This document shows, piece after piece, positions 36,766 through 45,689 of a stretch of 64,000 nucleotides of DNA; position 1 is the first letter of the stretch, and each line of letters starts with the position of its first letter. The notes below the pieces were generated by a model, which did no database searches, was not told where the DNA came from, and was given only the letters and a program-made list of their open reading frames with translations. The position numbers were made by a program, and so were the translations under genes. Origin of the DNA: Martinezella miluonensis. Its GTDB lineage: Bacteria; Pseudomonadota; Alphaproteobacteria; Rhizobiales; Rhizobiaceae. The DNA lies in the NCBI RefSeq assembly GCF_900094545.1, contig NZ_FMAH01000023.1, positions 1-64,000 on the forward strand, in the 5' to 3' direction.

Positions 36766-37454
36766 CTATGGGTTCGGCGTTTCGCAGGTCAGGTTGACTT
36801 CAATTTCCGTTTTGGGGCCGCGCTGCTTTATATGCGGTGGCATTGCCTTTCGGAAGAGATGGCCGATTATCCAAACGGCGCAAAAGCGAGCTCCCTTTTC
36901 TCCCGCGATGGACAAGATCAAGTTCACTGACGAGCTTTGCGCCACCCTCGCGGCGCTCCAAGGTAATCTTGCGGCTGTGAAGGCTGCCAACTCGGCTCGG
37001 TGTGCGACACTGATAGTGGTGACCTTCGGCAATTCATGGATCACCATGTCCATCATGTTGTCCCGGCTCTTCTCATCGAGCACGATGATGTCGGGATTGT
37101 GCAAAAGGAGACGTGCGAGGGCGAGGCGCTGCTTTTTGCCACCCGACAATGTTTGGTCCCAGGGCGCATCTTCCTCGATCTTGTCGTTCAGATATTCGAG
37201 GCCGACCTTCTCCCTGACGGCCTTGATCTCATCTAGCGTCCAGTCATCGGCTGCATGGGGGACGCGACGACGCGGCGAAGCGTGACCGACGGTATATATA
37301 GGGCCGCTGCGGCGGCATAAACAATCGGCGATTGGGATGGAAATTGACGCTGCCGTGACCAGGGCCAGAGACCGAAAATTGCTCGTACCAGCGCGCTCAT
37401 GCCCATGCGTTGAGAAAACGACGCAGCGTTCTGCCGCGCCATTTCCTGCTGCAA
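36766..37454 (-). pseudogene. decayed ABC transporter ATPase/permease (SbmA/YddA-type) C-terminal remnant
   Basis: Pieces of an ABC ATPase are read in three frames. FGLWPWSR and TLRRVVASP lie in one, then after a one-base loss near 37255 come AADDWTLDEIKAVREKVGL, APWDQTLSGGKKQRLALARLLLH and IIVLDEKSRDNMMDMVIHELPK. After a second shift near 37000 comes HSRKITLERREGGAKLVSELDL. The Walker B region lacks the usual ATSALDE stretch, an in-frame deletion between two DE sequences. The Walker A part and the membrane domain are missing. It is not functional. Confidence 0.8.
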
Positions 37455-37503
37455 CGCGGAGCGCTTGCTCCGGACCCCATTAGGAAATTGTTATTCGAGC
37501 CGC

Positions 37504-37917
37504 TTATTCACCAACGGCGTTGGCGATACGGCAAAGATTTTTGCTCATGTTCGGGGCCACTTGCCCCTGTTGCACGATGAAAACCACATCGACTCGGCTG
37601 CCCTTGTCATTTTTGCGGACCACGACGCGCAGGGTTTGTGGCCGTCCGGATCCGCTCGTTTCCTGCTGAGCCGTCAACGTGCCGAGCTTCTTCTCCACAT
37701 TCACATCGACAAAGCCCTCGGCCAGAACCGCGCCGGAAACCTTGTCAAAGGCCGCGTTCGGATTGACTGACGGAAAAACCATCCAGGTCTTGTAGGTGAC
37801 ACCCGTGACCAACGGAACACCGCTGCTCTCATAGTGGCTCGCGCAGGTGTCCGCCAAAGCCGGAGACGCCGAGAGAACCGCAAGCGCAAATGCAAAACCT
37901 ATCCTTGTATGCATCAT
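37504..37917 (-). CDS. secreted hypothetical protein
   Basis: This 137-residue protein has a clear signal peptide (MHTRIGFAFALAVLSASPALA, cleavage before DTCAS). The mature chain has two cysteines (TCASHY and NLCRIA) that could form a disulphide, and a beta-rich middle. The ATG at 37917 follows AAAGG; the longer frame starting at 37959 is less likely. No family was recognised. Confidence 0.65.
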   Translation of the reverse strand: MMHTRIGFAFALAVLSASPALADTCASHYESSGVPLVTGVTYKTWMVFPSVNPNAAFDKVSGAVLAEGFVDVNVEKKLGTLTAQQETSGSGRPQTLRVVVRKNDKGSRVDVVFIVQQGQVAPNMSKNLCRIANAVGE

Positions 37918-38094
37918 TGTGCAGCCTTTTTGATTGATCAGAATGGGGCGACAAACCAATAGTGAGCAATTGATACTATCATGCCGCGAATATGTCTATC
38001 TGCGACAGCGCGCATAAATGGAAGATTTCAGACGGGAGCCTTTCGCGGCCTGGTGGACTGACTATGGCAAATGAAAACGGTGCCGTCGGGGCGG

Positions 38095-38757
38095 CTATGG
38101 ATGAGCTGCGGTTCCGCCTTCCACAAACGTATCCTTCATCGCACGCAGGATGATTACCGCTGATGCCGCGCCAGGATCGATGTGTCCGAGCGACCTTTGC
38201 CCAAGACGGGCCGCCCGGCCGCGAGCGGCAACCATGGAGCTCGTCGAATTCGCACCGGTTTCGGCAGCGTCCAGAATGGCGTTCCACATGCCGGCGACTT
38301 CAAGCGAGCGTGCCCTGGCATCGATGGCAGCTTCGGCTGCGGGGATCCAGGCGTCCAGCATGGTCTTGTCGCCTCGCTGGCCCTTGCCGCGCTGCTGAAT
38401 GCCCGCGCGCATCTCGTCCACAATCATCGCCTGGGAGGCCGGGGAAAGTGACTCATCCGTCTTCAGTGCCTGTGCGGCTCGGCGGAAGGCTGTCGCGTAG
38501 AGCGGGCCCGTCGATGCGCCGACGGCATCCAGAAAGGCGGAGGCTGCAACGGCAAATATCTCGGAGGGTAGCGCCTGAGCAGGGTCCAGCTTCGTCAATT
38601 CGGCGTTCACCGCCATGAAGCCGAGGGACATGGTGATCCCGTGATCCGCGTCTCCGATCGCACCATCAAGCTCGGAGAGACGGTCTTTCTCTGCATTGAT
38701 TGCGATGGATATGCGCTGAAACATGTTGCCCAGGCATCGCGCGGCTTTTTCCGACAT
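38095..38757 (-). CDS. dihydroxyacetone kinase subunit DhaL (copy 2)
   Basis: This 220-residue helical-barrel protein carries the ADP/Mg-binding motif of DhaL, LDGAIGDADHGITMSLGF, plus GASTGPLYATAFRRA, GDKTMLDAW and DPGAASAVIIL. It supplies the nucleotide-binding half of a DhaK-type ketose kinase. GGGAGGA precedes the ATG at 38757; a longer frame is unlikely. It lies 55 bp after the SorC-DhaK fusion, its evident partner. No DhaM phosphotransferase gene is nearby, so phosphate probably comes from ATP. Confidence 0.87.
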   Translation of the reverse strand: MSEKAARCLGNMFQRISIAINAEKDRLSELDGAIGDADHGITMSLGFMAVNAELTKLDPAQALPSEIFAVAASAFLDAVGASTGPLYATAFRRAAQALKTDESLSPASQAMIVDEMRAGIQQRGKGQRGDKTMLDAWIPAAEAAIDARARSLEVAGMWNAILDAAETGANSTSSMVAARGRAARLGQRSLGHIDPGAASAVIILRAMKDTFVEGGTAAHP

Positions 38758-38812
38758 CGTCTTCCTCCCGGTCCCAGCAGTTATGTAGGCCGCCGGGCTC
38801 ATTCTTATATGA

Positions 38813-40909
38813 TCATCCGACCCTCAGAGCGAAGGTGTCGCACGGATGGTGCAACAGCTCCGTCAGCTCCTGATCGAGATGCAATATGGATATGGATGCG
38901 CCGACCATGTCGAGCGACGTACAGTAGTGCCCCACCCAGTTCGCGTCGATCTTGATGTCCTTGGCGCTTAGCCTCTGCTCGACGCGTCGGAACAGAATAT
39001 AGAGTTCCATCATCGGCGTCGCGCCAAAGGAGTTGATCAGAACGGCGACACGGTCACCGGCGGCGGGCTTCATCTCGGCAAAGATCCGGTCCAAGACGCG
39101 ATCCGTGATCTCGTCTGCACTCATCATTTTCTCGCGGGTAACGCCGCGCTCGCCATGGATGCCCATGCCGAACTCGATATCGTCCGGGCCGATCTCGAAA
39201 TTATGCCGTCGTGTCTGCGGCATTGAGCAAGGCTCCAGCGCGACACCCATGGTGAAGGTTCGATCGTTGGCCTTGCGCGTCGCGGTTTCGCAGGCATCGA
39301 GCGACAAGCCCTTGTCGCAGGCAGCTCCGGCAATCTTGAAGATGAAGAAATTGCCGGCAACGCCGCGCCGTCCTTCTTTATCCTCGATGGGCGACGATGC
39401 GATGTCGTCGGTCGTCAGCACCGTGCGGACGTCGATCTGCTGTTCCTGCGCCATTTCGGCAGCCATTTCGAAGTTCATGACGTCGCCGGCATAATTGCCG
39501 TAGACGAAGAGCACGCCTTGACCGCCTGAGGCTGCCTTGGCGCATTCGAGGATGGGCGTCGGGGGAGGCGAGGAGAAGATGTTGCCGATGGCAACGGCAT
39601 CGGCCAGACCCTTGCCGACATAGCCGAGAAAGCCGGGTTCATGGCCCGTACCGCCGCCGATGACGAGGCCGACTTTCCCAGGCCGGGGACCATTCCGCGC
39701 AACCAGCGCCCGGTTCGATCCCTTGATTGGTGCGATGTGAGACGCATGCGCCTTGACGACGCCGTCCAGCATCTCGTCGACGACGTCGTCGGGATTGTTG
39801 AGGAATTTCTTGATGTGCGTGCGATAGTTGCTCGGCAACGCCACGCTGTTGTCTGCCCGTGGACGCTGGGTCGCCTTCTGATCGAGGGCCGTGACGCCAT
39901 CGGCGTTCAGAATGCCTCGACCCGTGGCGGCGTCCGTGATCAGTACGTTGATATAGCCGCCGCGCAGCGCGGCAAGGATCGCAGGCACCTTGTCGAAACC
40001 ACCGGCGACAGCGATGCGCAGGCCGATCGATTTCAGCATGTCGAGGGATATGCCGATGGTCCGCTCATCGAGAGGTCCGGCGACGGGCTGGCCCTTCGTA
40101 TCGATGAAGCGCCCGGCAACGACACCCACTGCATTCTTGACCAGATAGTCCTGCAGCGAGACGGATTCAAAAAAGCCGCTGCTGTGGATGGTCGAGTTTG
40201 GCCGCAGCGACGACACGCCGAAGACCGCCTTGTTGGCTTTGGAGAGCACCGCAAATTCATCTTCGATCAACGGTTCCTGCAACAGGATATCACGGACTTC
40301 CGTCGTCGAAACGATGGCTGGAGCAGTAATGTTGACGAGCTTCCCACCGGTGGCATTTGCGAAGGCCGCCGCGCAAAGCTCCGGCGTATAGGCAAAACGC
40401 GCCCGTGTGCCACCCGTAGCCTGAACGACAGTGACATCCTGCAGGTTCGGAACATTCGCCTGTTCACCGATTGCAAGGACCGTGCGACCCCAAGCGACGG
40501 CGAGCGTATCGCCTGACTTCAGCAGCTTGGCAATCGCCTGCGCACCAGCCGTTCCCAGGCGGTCGATCAATGGGCGTGCCCCATCGTCGCTGGGGACGAC
40601 AAGACAGTCGTGCAGCCCGAAATGGCGTTTCAGTTCAAGCGCGATCGAAAGGGAGCTCAGGCGTGACGGTTCGAGCGAGATATTGACGATGCCGCGGCTG
40701 CGCGCGTCAGCGAGGTAGCTGTTCACGGTCGCCCGGGAGATACCCATGATGTCAGCGATATCGCCCTGGGTCCTGCCGTCTTCGTAATAGAGCCAGCAAG
40801 CCCAGACGTAGGGGTCGTCGCCATAGCGCAGCGGCATGCTGTCGGTCGCGTCCGGCACGCCCGTTTTGCTTGCACCAGTTTTGCTGACCGAAGATGCCTT
40901 ACCTGTCAT
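38813..40909 (-). CDS. fusion of a SorC-type sugar-binding regulator and dihydroxyacetone kinase subunit DhaK
   Basis: This 698-residue two-part protein has a helix-turn-helix at residues 45-68 (GRTQGDIADIMGISRATVNSYL) and a SorC/DeoR sugar-binding domain at about 80-335 (VAWGRTVLAIG, VQATGG, IAVAGGFDKVPAILAALRGG). The DhaK domain at about 366-698 has IGGGTGHEPGFLGYVGKGL, YGNYAGDVMNFEMA and the substrate-binding histidine H585 in GMGIHGERG. The same fusion is known from annotated rhizobial genomes, but its logic is not well described. It probably senses or phosphorylates a small ketose while controlling this operon. A 130-bp gap from the upstream dhaL may hold its own promoter. Confidence 0.88.
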   Translation of the reverse strand: MTGKASSVSKTGASKTGVPDATDSMPLRYGDDPYVWACWLYYEDGRTQGDIADIMGISRATVNSYLADARSRGIVNISLEPSRLSSLSIALELKRHFGLHDCLVVPSDDGARPLIDRLGTAGAQAIAKLLKSGDTLAVAWGRTVLAIGEQANVPNLQDVTVVQATGGTRARFAYTPELCAAAFANATGGKLVNITAPAIVSTTEVRDILLQEPLIEDEFAVLSKANKAVFGVSSLRPNSTIHSSGFFESVSLQDYLVKNAVGVVAGRFIDTKGQPVAGPLDERTIGISLDMLKSIGLRIAVAGGFDKVPAILAALRGGYINVLITDAATGRGILNADGVTALDQKATQRPRADNSVALPSNYRTHIKKFLNNPDDVVDEMLDGVVKAHASHIAPIKGSNRALVARNGPRPGKVGLVIGGGTGHEPGFLGYVGKGLADAVAIGNIFSSPPPTPILECAKAASGGQGVLFVYGNYAGDVMNFEMAAEMAQEQQIDVRTVLTTDDIASSPIEDKEGRRGVAGNFFIFKIAGAACDKGLSLDACETATRKANDRTFTMGVALEPCSMPQTRRHNFEIGPDDIEFGMGIHGERGVTREKMMSADEITDRVLDRIFAEMKPAAGDRVAVLINSFGATPMMELYILFRRVEQRLSAKDIKIDANWVGHYCTSLDMVGASISILHLDQELTELLHHPCDTFALRVG

Positions 40910-40990
40910 GACGATTCACTGTTCCCTTTTCCCGCCCGAAGATGGAAGCAATAGCGCATGTTTGCAAATGCTTCTTCTTGAGGGGGCGGC

Positions 40991-41022
40991 GCGCGACCCC
41001 ACGGTGGATCGAGGGATCGCGC
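40991..41022. terminator. imperfect hairpin between the two DhaK/DhaL gene pairs
   Basis: GCGCGACCC (40991-40999) can pair with GGGATCGCGC (41013-41022) with a single bulged A. It lies 18 bp past the stop of the first dhaL and could separate the two gene pairs transcriptionally. There is no T-tract. Confidence 0.3.
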
Positions 41023-41039
41023 AGCCTTGGGAGAGCCCG

Positions 41040-41681
41040 TTATTGCAGTTGAGCGCGAGCGCCCAGGGAAAGCTCTTTCAGGATGACCGCGCAGGAGGTC
41101 GCACCGGCATCCAGCACGCCGAGCGAGCGCTCGCCCAGCCGGCTGGCGCGGCCAATCTTGGCGACCAGATTGAGCGTGGAGTCACGGCCAGCCTCGGCAG
41201 CAGCCACCAACGCATCGAGCGCGTCGGCAAACGACTTGCCGGCAGCATTTGCCGCGTCGAAGGCCTCGATCGCCGGAACCAGCGTGTCAAGCAACGTCTT
41301 GTCGCCGACCTTTGCTGAGCCGATCGACTGAATGCCTTCGAGCCCGGCATGAAGTGCTCGGCTATAGGCTGCGCTGTCGATCGCCTCGATACCTTCGAGC
41401 TTTTCGGCAAACTCGGTGAACATGATACCATAGAGCGGGCCCATGGAGCCGCCGATCTCGGTCATCAGTACGGTGCCCAACGTTTCAAGCGAAGCCGCAA
41501 GCGACTGGTTCTTGCCCTTCAGGCGCTCCGCGGCCATGCCGAAGCCCTTGGCCATATTCACACCATGGTCGCCATCGCCGATCTTGCCGTCGATCTCGCT
41601 GAGATAGGCGCGGTTCTCGACAATGCGATCAGCCATTGCCAAGACGATGTTGCCAGCCGTTGTGTTGTTGAATGTCTGCAT
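41040..41681 (-). CDS. dihydroxyacetone kinase subunit DhaL (copy 1)
   Basis: This 213-residue DhaL has the motifs IDGKIGDGDHGVNMAKGF (Mg-ADP binding aspartates), GSMGPLYGIMF, VGDKTLLDTLVPA and DAGATSCAVIL. The start ATG at 41681 follows GAGGGGC. It is 13 bp downstream of dhaK copy 1 and forms the kinase holoenzyme with it. It differs clearly from the second DhaL at 38.1 kb, so the pairs are likely not recent duplicates. Confidence 0.88.
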   Translation of the reverse strand: MQTFNNTTAGNIVLAMADRIVENRAYLSEIDGKIGDGDHGVNMAKGFGMAAERLKGKNQSLAASLETLGTVLMTEIGGSMGPLYGIMFTEFAEKLEGIEAIDSAAYSRALHAGLEGIQSIGSAKVGDKTLLDTLVPAIEAFDAANAAGKSFADALDALVAAAEAGRDSTLNLVAKIGRASRLGERSLGVLDAGATSCAVILKELSLGARAQLQ

Positions 41682-41694
41682 GCGTGCGCGCCCC

Positions 41695-42687
41695 TCAGAG
41701 CAGTGTCGTGCACTTGACCTCGACGTCCAGAAGCTCTTTCAGCTCCTCGTCGAGCGCCATCACGGTCAGCGTCGCGCCGACCATTTCGAGCGACGTGAAG
41801 TAGTTGCCGACATAGGTCTTGTAGATTTTCAGGCCCCGTTCGGAGATCTTCGCCTCGATCGTATCGTTCAGGATGTAGAGTTCGTTGACCGGGGTCGCGC
41901 CGAGGCCCGATACGAGGACGGCCACTTCCGTTCCGGCTGCCAGATTGTGATCGTCGAGCACGATCTGGCACATGGCTTCACCGATCTCGGCTGCTGTCTT
42001 CAACGGCTCCACGCGAACGCCGGGCTCGCCGTGATGACCGATGCCGACTTCCATGGTGCCCGGCTCGATCTGGAAATTGGGATGACCGACGGCGGGCAGG
42101 GTGCAGGGACCGAGTCCAATACCGACCGAGCGGCAACTGTCGATCGCTTTCTGCGCGGCAATGCGGACTTCCTCAAGGCTTGCTCCCTTTGAAGCCTTGG
42201 CGCCGCCGATCTTCCACATGAAGATTTCGCCGGCCACGCCTCGGCGCTTCTCGCGCTCCTCCGCCGGTGCGGAGCAGACATCGTCGTTGGCAACAACGGT
42301 GACGACTTCGATGCCGTCCTTTGCGGCAAGCTTCGTCGCCATCTTCACGTTCATGTTGTCGCCGGCATAATTGCCGTACAAGCAGATGACGCCGCGACCG
42401 CCATTGGCCTCCCGAATAGCGTCATGGAAGCTTTTGGCCGTCGGAGAAGAAAAGAGCTCGCCGACTGCGACCGCATCCAGCATGTTCCTGCCGGCATAGC
42501 CGATGAATGCCGGCTCATGACCCGAACCGCCGCCGGTGACCACGCCGACCTTTCCAGCATGGGGCGCATCCTTGGCGACGACGACGCGCGGATTTTCTGC
42601 TAGACGGACGATGTCCGAATGTGCCTTGATGAAGCCTTTTACAGTATCTTCAACGACTTCATCGGGATTGTTGACGAACCGCTGCAT
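41695..42687 (-). CDS. dihydroxyacetone kinase subunit DhaK (copy 1)
   Basis: This 330-residue stand-alone DhaK starts from the ATG at 42687 (AGGAG seven bases upstream). The motifs are TGGGSGHEPAFIGYAGRNML, YGNYAGDNMNVKMA and the histidine that binds the ketose covalently in IGHHGEPG (H219). DhaK enzymes phosphorylate dihydroxyacetone, but relatives in mycobacterial tetritol pathways act on erythrulose. With a polyol dehydrogenase just upstream and a sugar transporter in the same operon, a C4 ketose is a reasonable guess. It lacks an obvious DhaM partner. Confidence 0.88.
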   Translation of the reverse strand: MQRFVNNPDEVVEDTVKGFIKAHSDIVRLAENPRVVVAKDAPHAGKVGVVTGGGSGHEPAFIGYAGRNMLDAVAVGELFSSPTAKSFHDAIREANGGRGVICLYGNYAGDNMNVKMATKLAAKDGIEVVTVVANDDVCSAPAEEREKRRGVAGEIFMWKIGGAKASKGASLEEVRIAAQKAIDSCRSVGIGLGPCTLPAVGHPNFQIEPGTMEVGIGHHGEPGVRVEPLKTAAEIGEAMCQIVLDDHNLAAGTEVAVLVSGLGATPVNELYILNDTIEAKISERGLKIYKTYVGNYFTSLEMVGATLTVMALDEELKELLDVEVKCTTLL

Positions 42688-42720
42688 GGTCACTCCTGTC
42701 GAATTGTCGAGCATTTGCGC

Positions 42721-43494
42721 TCAGAGAATGGTGTAGCCGCCGTCGATCAGCAGATCGGCGCCGTTGATCATGTCCGCGCCCGACGACGAGAGGAAAACAG
42801 CCGCAGCTGCAATCTCCTGCGGGAAAGCGAAGCGGCCGGTGGGGATGCGCTTCTTAGCTGCCTCGCCCTTTTCGCCGGCCCAGGCCTTCTTGCCGAGCTC
42901 GGTCAGGACGATGGTTGGCGAGATGGTGTTGACGCAGATGCCGTGCTTGCCCCATTCGGCGGCGAAGGTCTTGGACATGCCGATAACGCCGAACTTGGAG
43001 GCGCAATAGGCGACATGCTCTTCGATGGCGACAGTGCCCGCCTGGGAGGCGAGGTTGACGATCTTGCCGCCTTTGCCAGCGGCGATCATGGCGCGACCAA
43101 CAGCCTGGGTGACCAGGAACGTGCCCTTGAGATTGATGTTGATCGTCTTATCCCAATGATCCAACGACAAATCCTCGGCGGGCGCGAGAAAGACGACACC
43201 GGCGCTGTTGACGGCGATATCGATGCCGCCGAAATGCGAGACAACGTCGCTCACTGCCTTGTTGACCGAAGCGGGATCAGAGACATCACAGGCAAACGGT
43301 GCGGCTCCGCTGCCGATTTCGGATGCCTTGGCCTTTGCCATATCGACATTGATATCGAGAACGGCGACCTTTGCACCCTTGGATGCGAACGCTGCCGCAA
43401 CGGCAGCGCCGATGCCGGAGCCGCCGCCCGTGACGAGGGCGATCTTGCCGGAGAGCGGGAAGTTCAAATCGATGTCTGGAGATGTCTCGGTCAT
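42721..43494 (-). CDS. SDR polyol dehydrogenase, D-threitol/arabitol dehydrogenase-like
   Basis: This 257-residue classical short-chain dehydrogenase has the NAD motif VTGGGSGIG at about 20-28, the NSAG motif, and a catalytic serine and YCASK (Tyr-x-x-x-Lys). The C-terminal GRFAFPQEIAAAAVFLSSSGADMINGADLLIDGGYTI is reminiscent of GolD/DthD-type polyol dehydrogenases. The start at 43494 is preferred over the frame at 43554. It would oxidise an imported polyol to the ketose that the downstream DhaKL phosphorylates. Confidence 0.82.
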   Translation of the reverse strand: MTETSPDIDLNFPLSGKIALVTGGGSGIGAAVAAAFASKGAKVAVLDINVDMAKAKASEIGSGAAPFACDVSDPASVNKAVSDVVSHFGGIDIAVNSAGVVFLAPAEDLSLDHWDKTININLKGTFLVTQAVGRAMIAAGKGGKIVNLASQAGTVAIEEHVAYCASKFGVIGMSKTFAAEWGKHGICVNTISPTIVLTELGKKAWAGEKGEAAKKRIPTGRFAFPQEIAAAAVFLSSSGADMINGADLLIDGGYTIL

Positions 43495-43522
43495 CTTATT
43501 CAAGCCTCTGTCTTTAGGGGAA

Positions 43523-43545
43523 GCGGGGCGAGATCCTCGCCCCGC
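43523..43545 (-). terminator. perfect 10-bp hairpin between the binding-protein gene and the SDR gene
   Basis: GCGGGGCGAG (43523-43532) pairs perfectly with CTCGCCCCGC (43536-43545) around a 3-base loop, 10 bases after the stop of the binding-protein gene. There is no T-run. Such stem-loops after binding-protein genes often stabilise that part of the mRNA or reduce downstream transcription. Confidence 0.65.
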
Positions 43546-43555
43546 CGCATTCATT

Positions 43556-44545
43556 TTACTTGCGGGTTTCGAGCAGCTTGTCGACGTTCTCTGCCGTTAC
43601 CGGGGTCCACGGAACATTGTAATTCTTGTTCTTGCCTTCGTTGAACGGCATGTCCGGATACTGCTGCCAAATCTTGGATTCCGGCTTGTAGTTGCTTTTC
43701 TTGGCTGCGAAGATCGCAAGATCGAGTGCGCCCTGCGCCTGTGCGCTTGCGTCCTGCAGGATGGAGGTCATCGTGCCTTGCTTGACGGCGTGGAGTGCAT
43801 CAGTGATGCCGTCGATGCCGGCAATGGAGAAATCCTTGACGTTGAGCTTGGCTGCCTTGATCGCTTCGATCGCGCCCAGCGCCATCTCGTCATTCTGGCC
43901 GATAACGCCGTTGATCTGACCCGGATGCGCCGTCAGCCAGTTTTCCATCAGCGTCTGCGCTTCTGCGCGCGACCAATTGGCCGTCTGGTCTTCCAGCACC
44001 TTCACATTCGGGCACTCGGCAAGCGCCTTCTTGTTGCCCTCGAGGCGCGAGATCTGCGCCGATTGGCCGATCGGGCCTTCGAGGATGACGACATTGCCCT
44101 TGCAGCCGAGCTTGTCGAGCACGGTCTTGGCTTCCATGTAGCCGGAAACCGTATCGTCGGAGCCGACATAGGACGACAGCAGATCGGAGTTTACGCGGGT
44201 GTTGGAGCCGACGACCGGGATACCGGCGTCATGAGCGGCCTGAACGGCGGTCGCTGCGGCTTCGATATCGATCGGGACGAAGATGATCGCATCGAACTTC
44301 TGCGTGATCATCGTATTGACCTGTTCCTGCTGGACGAGCGCATCGTAGCGACCGTCGAAGATGGTCAGATCAACGCCACCGCTCTTGACGGCAGGGTGTT
44401 CTTTGAGCGCTGCCGACCAGATCTGCATGAACTCGGCATTCAGGCCATAGGGGGCCGCGCCGATCTTCAGCTTCTTCTCCTGAGCAAGAGATGGCGAAGC
44501 CAGAAGTGCAGTTGCTGCAGCAAGAGCAATAAGCAATTTCTTCAT
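43556..44545 (-). CDS. sugar ABC transporter substrate-binding protein
   Basis: This 329-residue periplasmic protein has a signal peptide (KKLLIALAAATALLASPSLA). The Peripla_BP_4 fold shows FVPIDIEAAATAVQAAHDAGIPVVGSNT, EGPIGQSAQISRLEG and VIGQNDEMALGAIEAI. It belongs to the CUT2 (ribose/xylose/polyol) class and delivers substrate to the permease and ATPase genes upstream. The ligand is probably the polyol oxidised by the adjacent SDR protein. Confidence 0.88.
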   Translation of the reverse strand: MKKLLIALAAATALLASPSLAQEKKLKIGAAPYGLNAEFMQIWSAALKEHPAVKSGGVDLTIFDGRYDALVQQEQVNTMITQKFDAIIFVPIDIEAAATAVQAAHDAGIPVVGSNTRVNSDLLSSYVGSDDTVSGYMEAKTVLDKLGCKGNVVILEGPIGQSAQISRLEGNKKALAECPNVKVLEDQTANWSRAEAQTLMENWLTAHPGQINGVIGQNDEMALGAIEAIKAAKLNVKDFSIAGIDGITDALHAVKQGTMTSILQDASAQAQGALDLAIFAAKKSNYKPESKIWQQYPDMPFNEGKNKNYNVPWTPVTAENVDKLLETRK

Positions 44546-44629
44546 TACAATTCTCCTCCGTTGAAAGTCCGGCGGCCGTCGTGACGCGCCGTTTGGTTTC
44601 CTGGTGCGAACACAGGGATTTCTTTGGGC

Positions 44630-45634
44630 TCAGTTGCCCAGATTTCTCTTTTGGTCGAGCATGACGGCGCCAACGATGAGCGCCCCTTTGAGGACCTGCT
44701 GGTAGTAGGATTGGATCCCCATCAGATCGAGGCCGTTATTCATGACGCCGATGATCAATGCGCCGATAAGCGTGCCGGTGATGCGACCGACGCCGCCGGA
44801 GAGGCTGGTGCCGCCAATGACGACAGCCGCGATCGCATCGAGTTCGTAAGCGATGCCGGCCTGAGGCAGAGCTGAGCCGGTGCGGGCAGCAAGGATCATG
44901 CCTGCCAGCCCGGAAAGGCCGCCGGAAATGACATAGACCAGGAAGCGCAGCTTGCTGACATTGATGCCCGAGGTGATGGCAGCATGCGGATTGCCGCCGA
45001 CGGCATAGATATACCGGCCGAAGCGCGTGCGGTTGAGGACCCACCAGGCGATGATGAAGACGATGGTGAGCAGGATGACGGGCATCGGGATGGACAGAAT
45101 GCTGCCGGTACCGATCCAACGGAAATCGGGGGTGAGGGCCGGAACCGGCTTGCCGCCACCATAGATCAGTGTCAGGCCGCGTGCTGCCGAGAGCATGCCG
45201 AGCGTCGCGACGAAGGCTGGAACGGCGAAGCGCGAAACGATGAGGCCGACCAAGGCGCCACAAGCGACACCGACCAGCAGCCCGACCGCGAGCGCGACAT
45301 AGGGCGGATAGGGGGCGCCAACGATACCGGCCGTCGCGGAGGTGGTCGCGAAGCTCGCGCTGACGATACCGGTGAGCGCGACCACGGAGCCGACGGAGAG
45401 ATCGATGCCGCGCGTCAGGATGACGAATGTCATGCCGATCGCCAACACGCCGTTGATCGAGGTCTGCAGCAAGACGTTGGAGATGTTACCGGCCGTCAGG
45501 AAGTATTGGTTCGAGACCGAGAGAACGGCGGCGAGCAGCAGGAAAGCGAGAAAGATCCCGTATTCCTGAATGATCAGTCTGCGCCGGTCCGAGCCGAACC
45601 AGGAGTTGGACTGATTGTTGTCAGTGGCGGTCAT
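44630..45634 (-). CDS. sugar ABC transporter permease, RbsC type
   Basis: This 334-residue membrane protein of the BPD_transp_2 family has about ten transmembrane helices and the signatures LTRGIDLSVGSVVAL, FAVPAFVATLGMLSAARG and AVVIGGTSLSGGVGRITGTLIGA. It forms the channel of the CUT2 importer. It lies 55 bp after the ATPase gene and 84 bp before the binding-protein gene, within one operon. Confidence 0.88.
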   Translation of the reverse strand: MTATDNNQSNSWFGSDRRRLIIQEYGIFLAFLLLAAVLSVSNQYFLTAGNISNVLLQTSINGVLAIGMTFVILTRGIDLSVGSVVALTGIVSASFATTSATAGIVGAPYPPYVALAVGLLVGVACGALVGLIVSRFAVPAFVATLGMLSAARGLTLIYGGGKPVPALTPDFRWIGTGSILSIPMPVILLTIVFIIAWWVLNRTRFGRYIYAVGGNPHAAITSGINVSKLRFLVYVISGGLSGLAGMILAARTGSALPQAGIAYELDAIAAVVIGGTSLSGGVGRITGTLIGALIIGVMNNGLDLMGIQSYYQQVLKGALIVGAVMLDQKRNLGN

Positions 45635-45689
45635 TGCAAATACCTCTTGTTGCCGGGCGCTGTTTTCTGGGCTTCGAGCTCTGTCGCAT

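Noticed and set aside
43208..44584. 458-codon plus-strand frame opposite the sugar-binding protein gene
   Set aside because: It is long only because of high GC codon bias on the real minus-strand gene, which has a signal peptide and full family homology.
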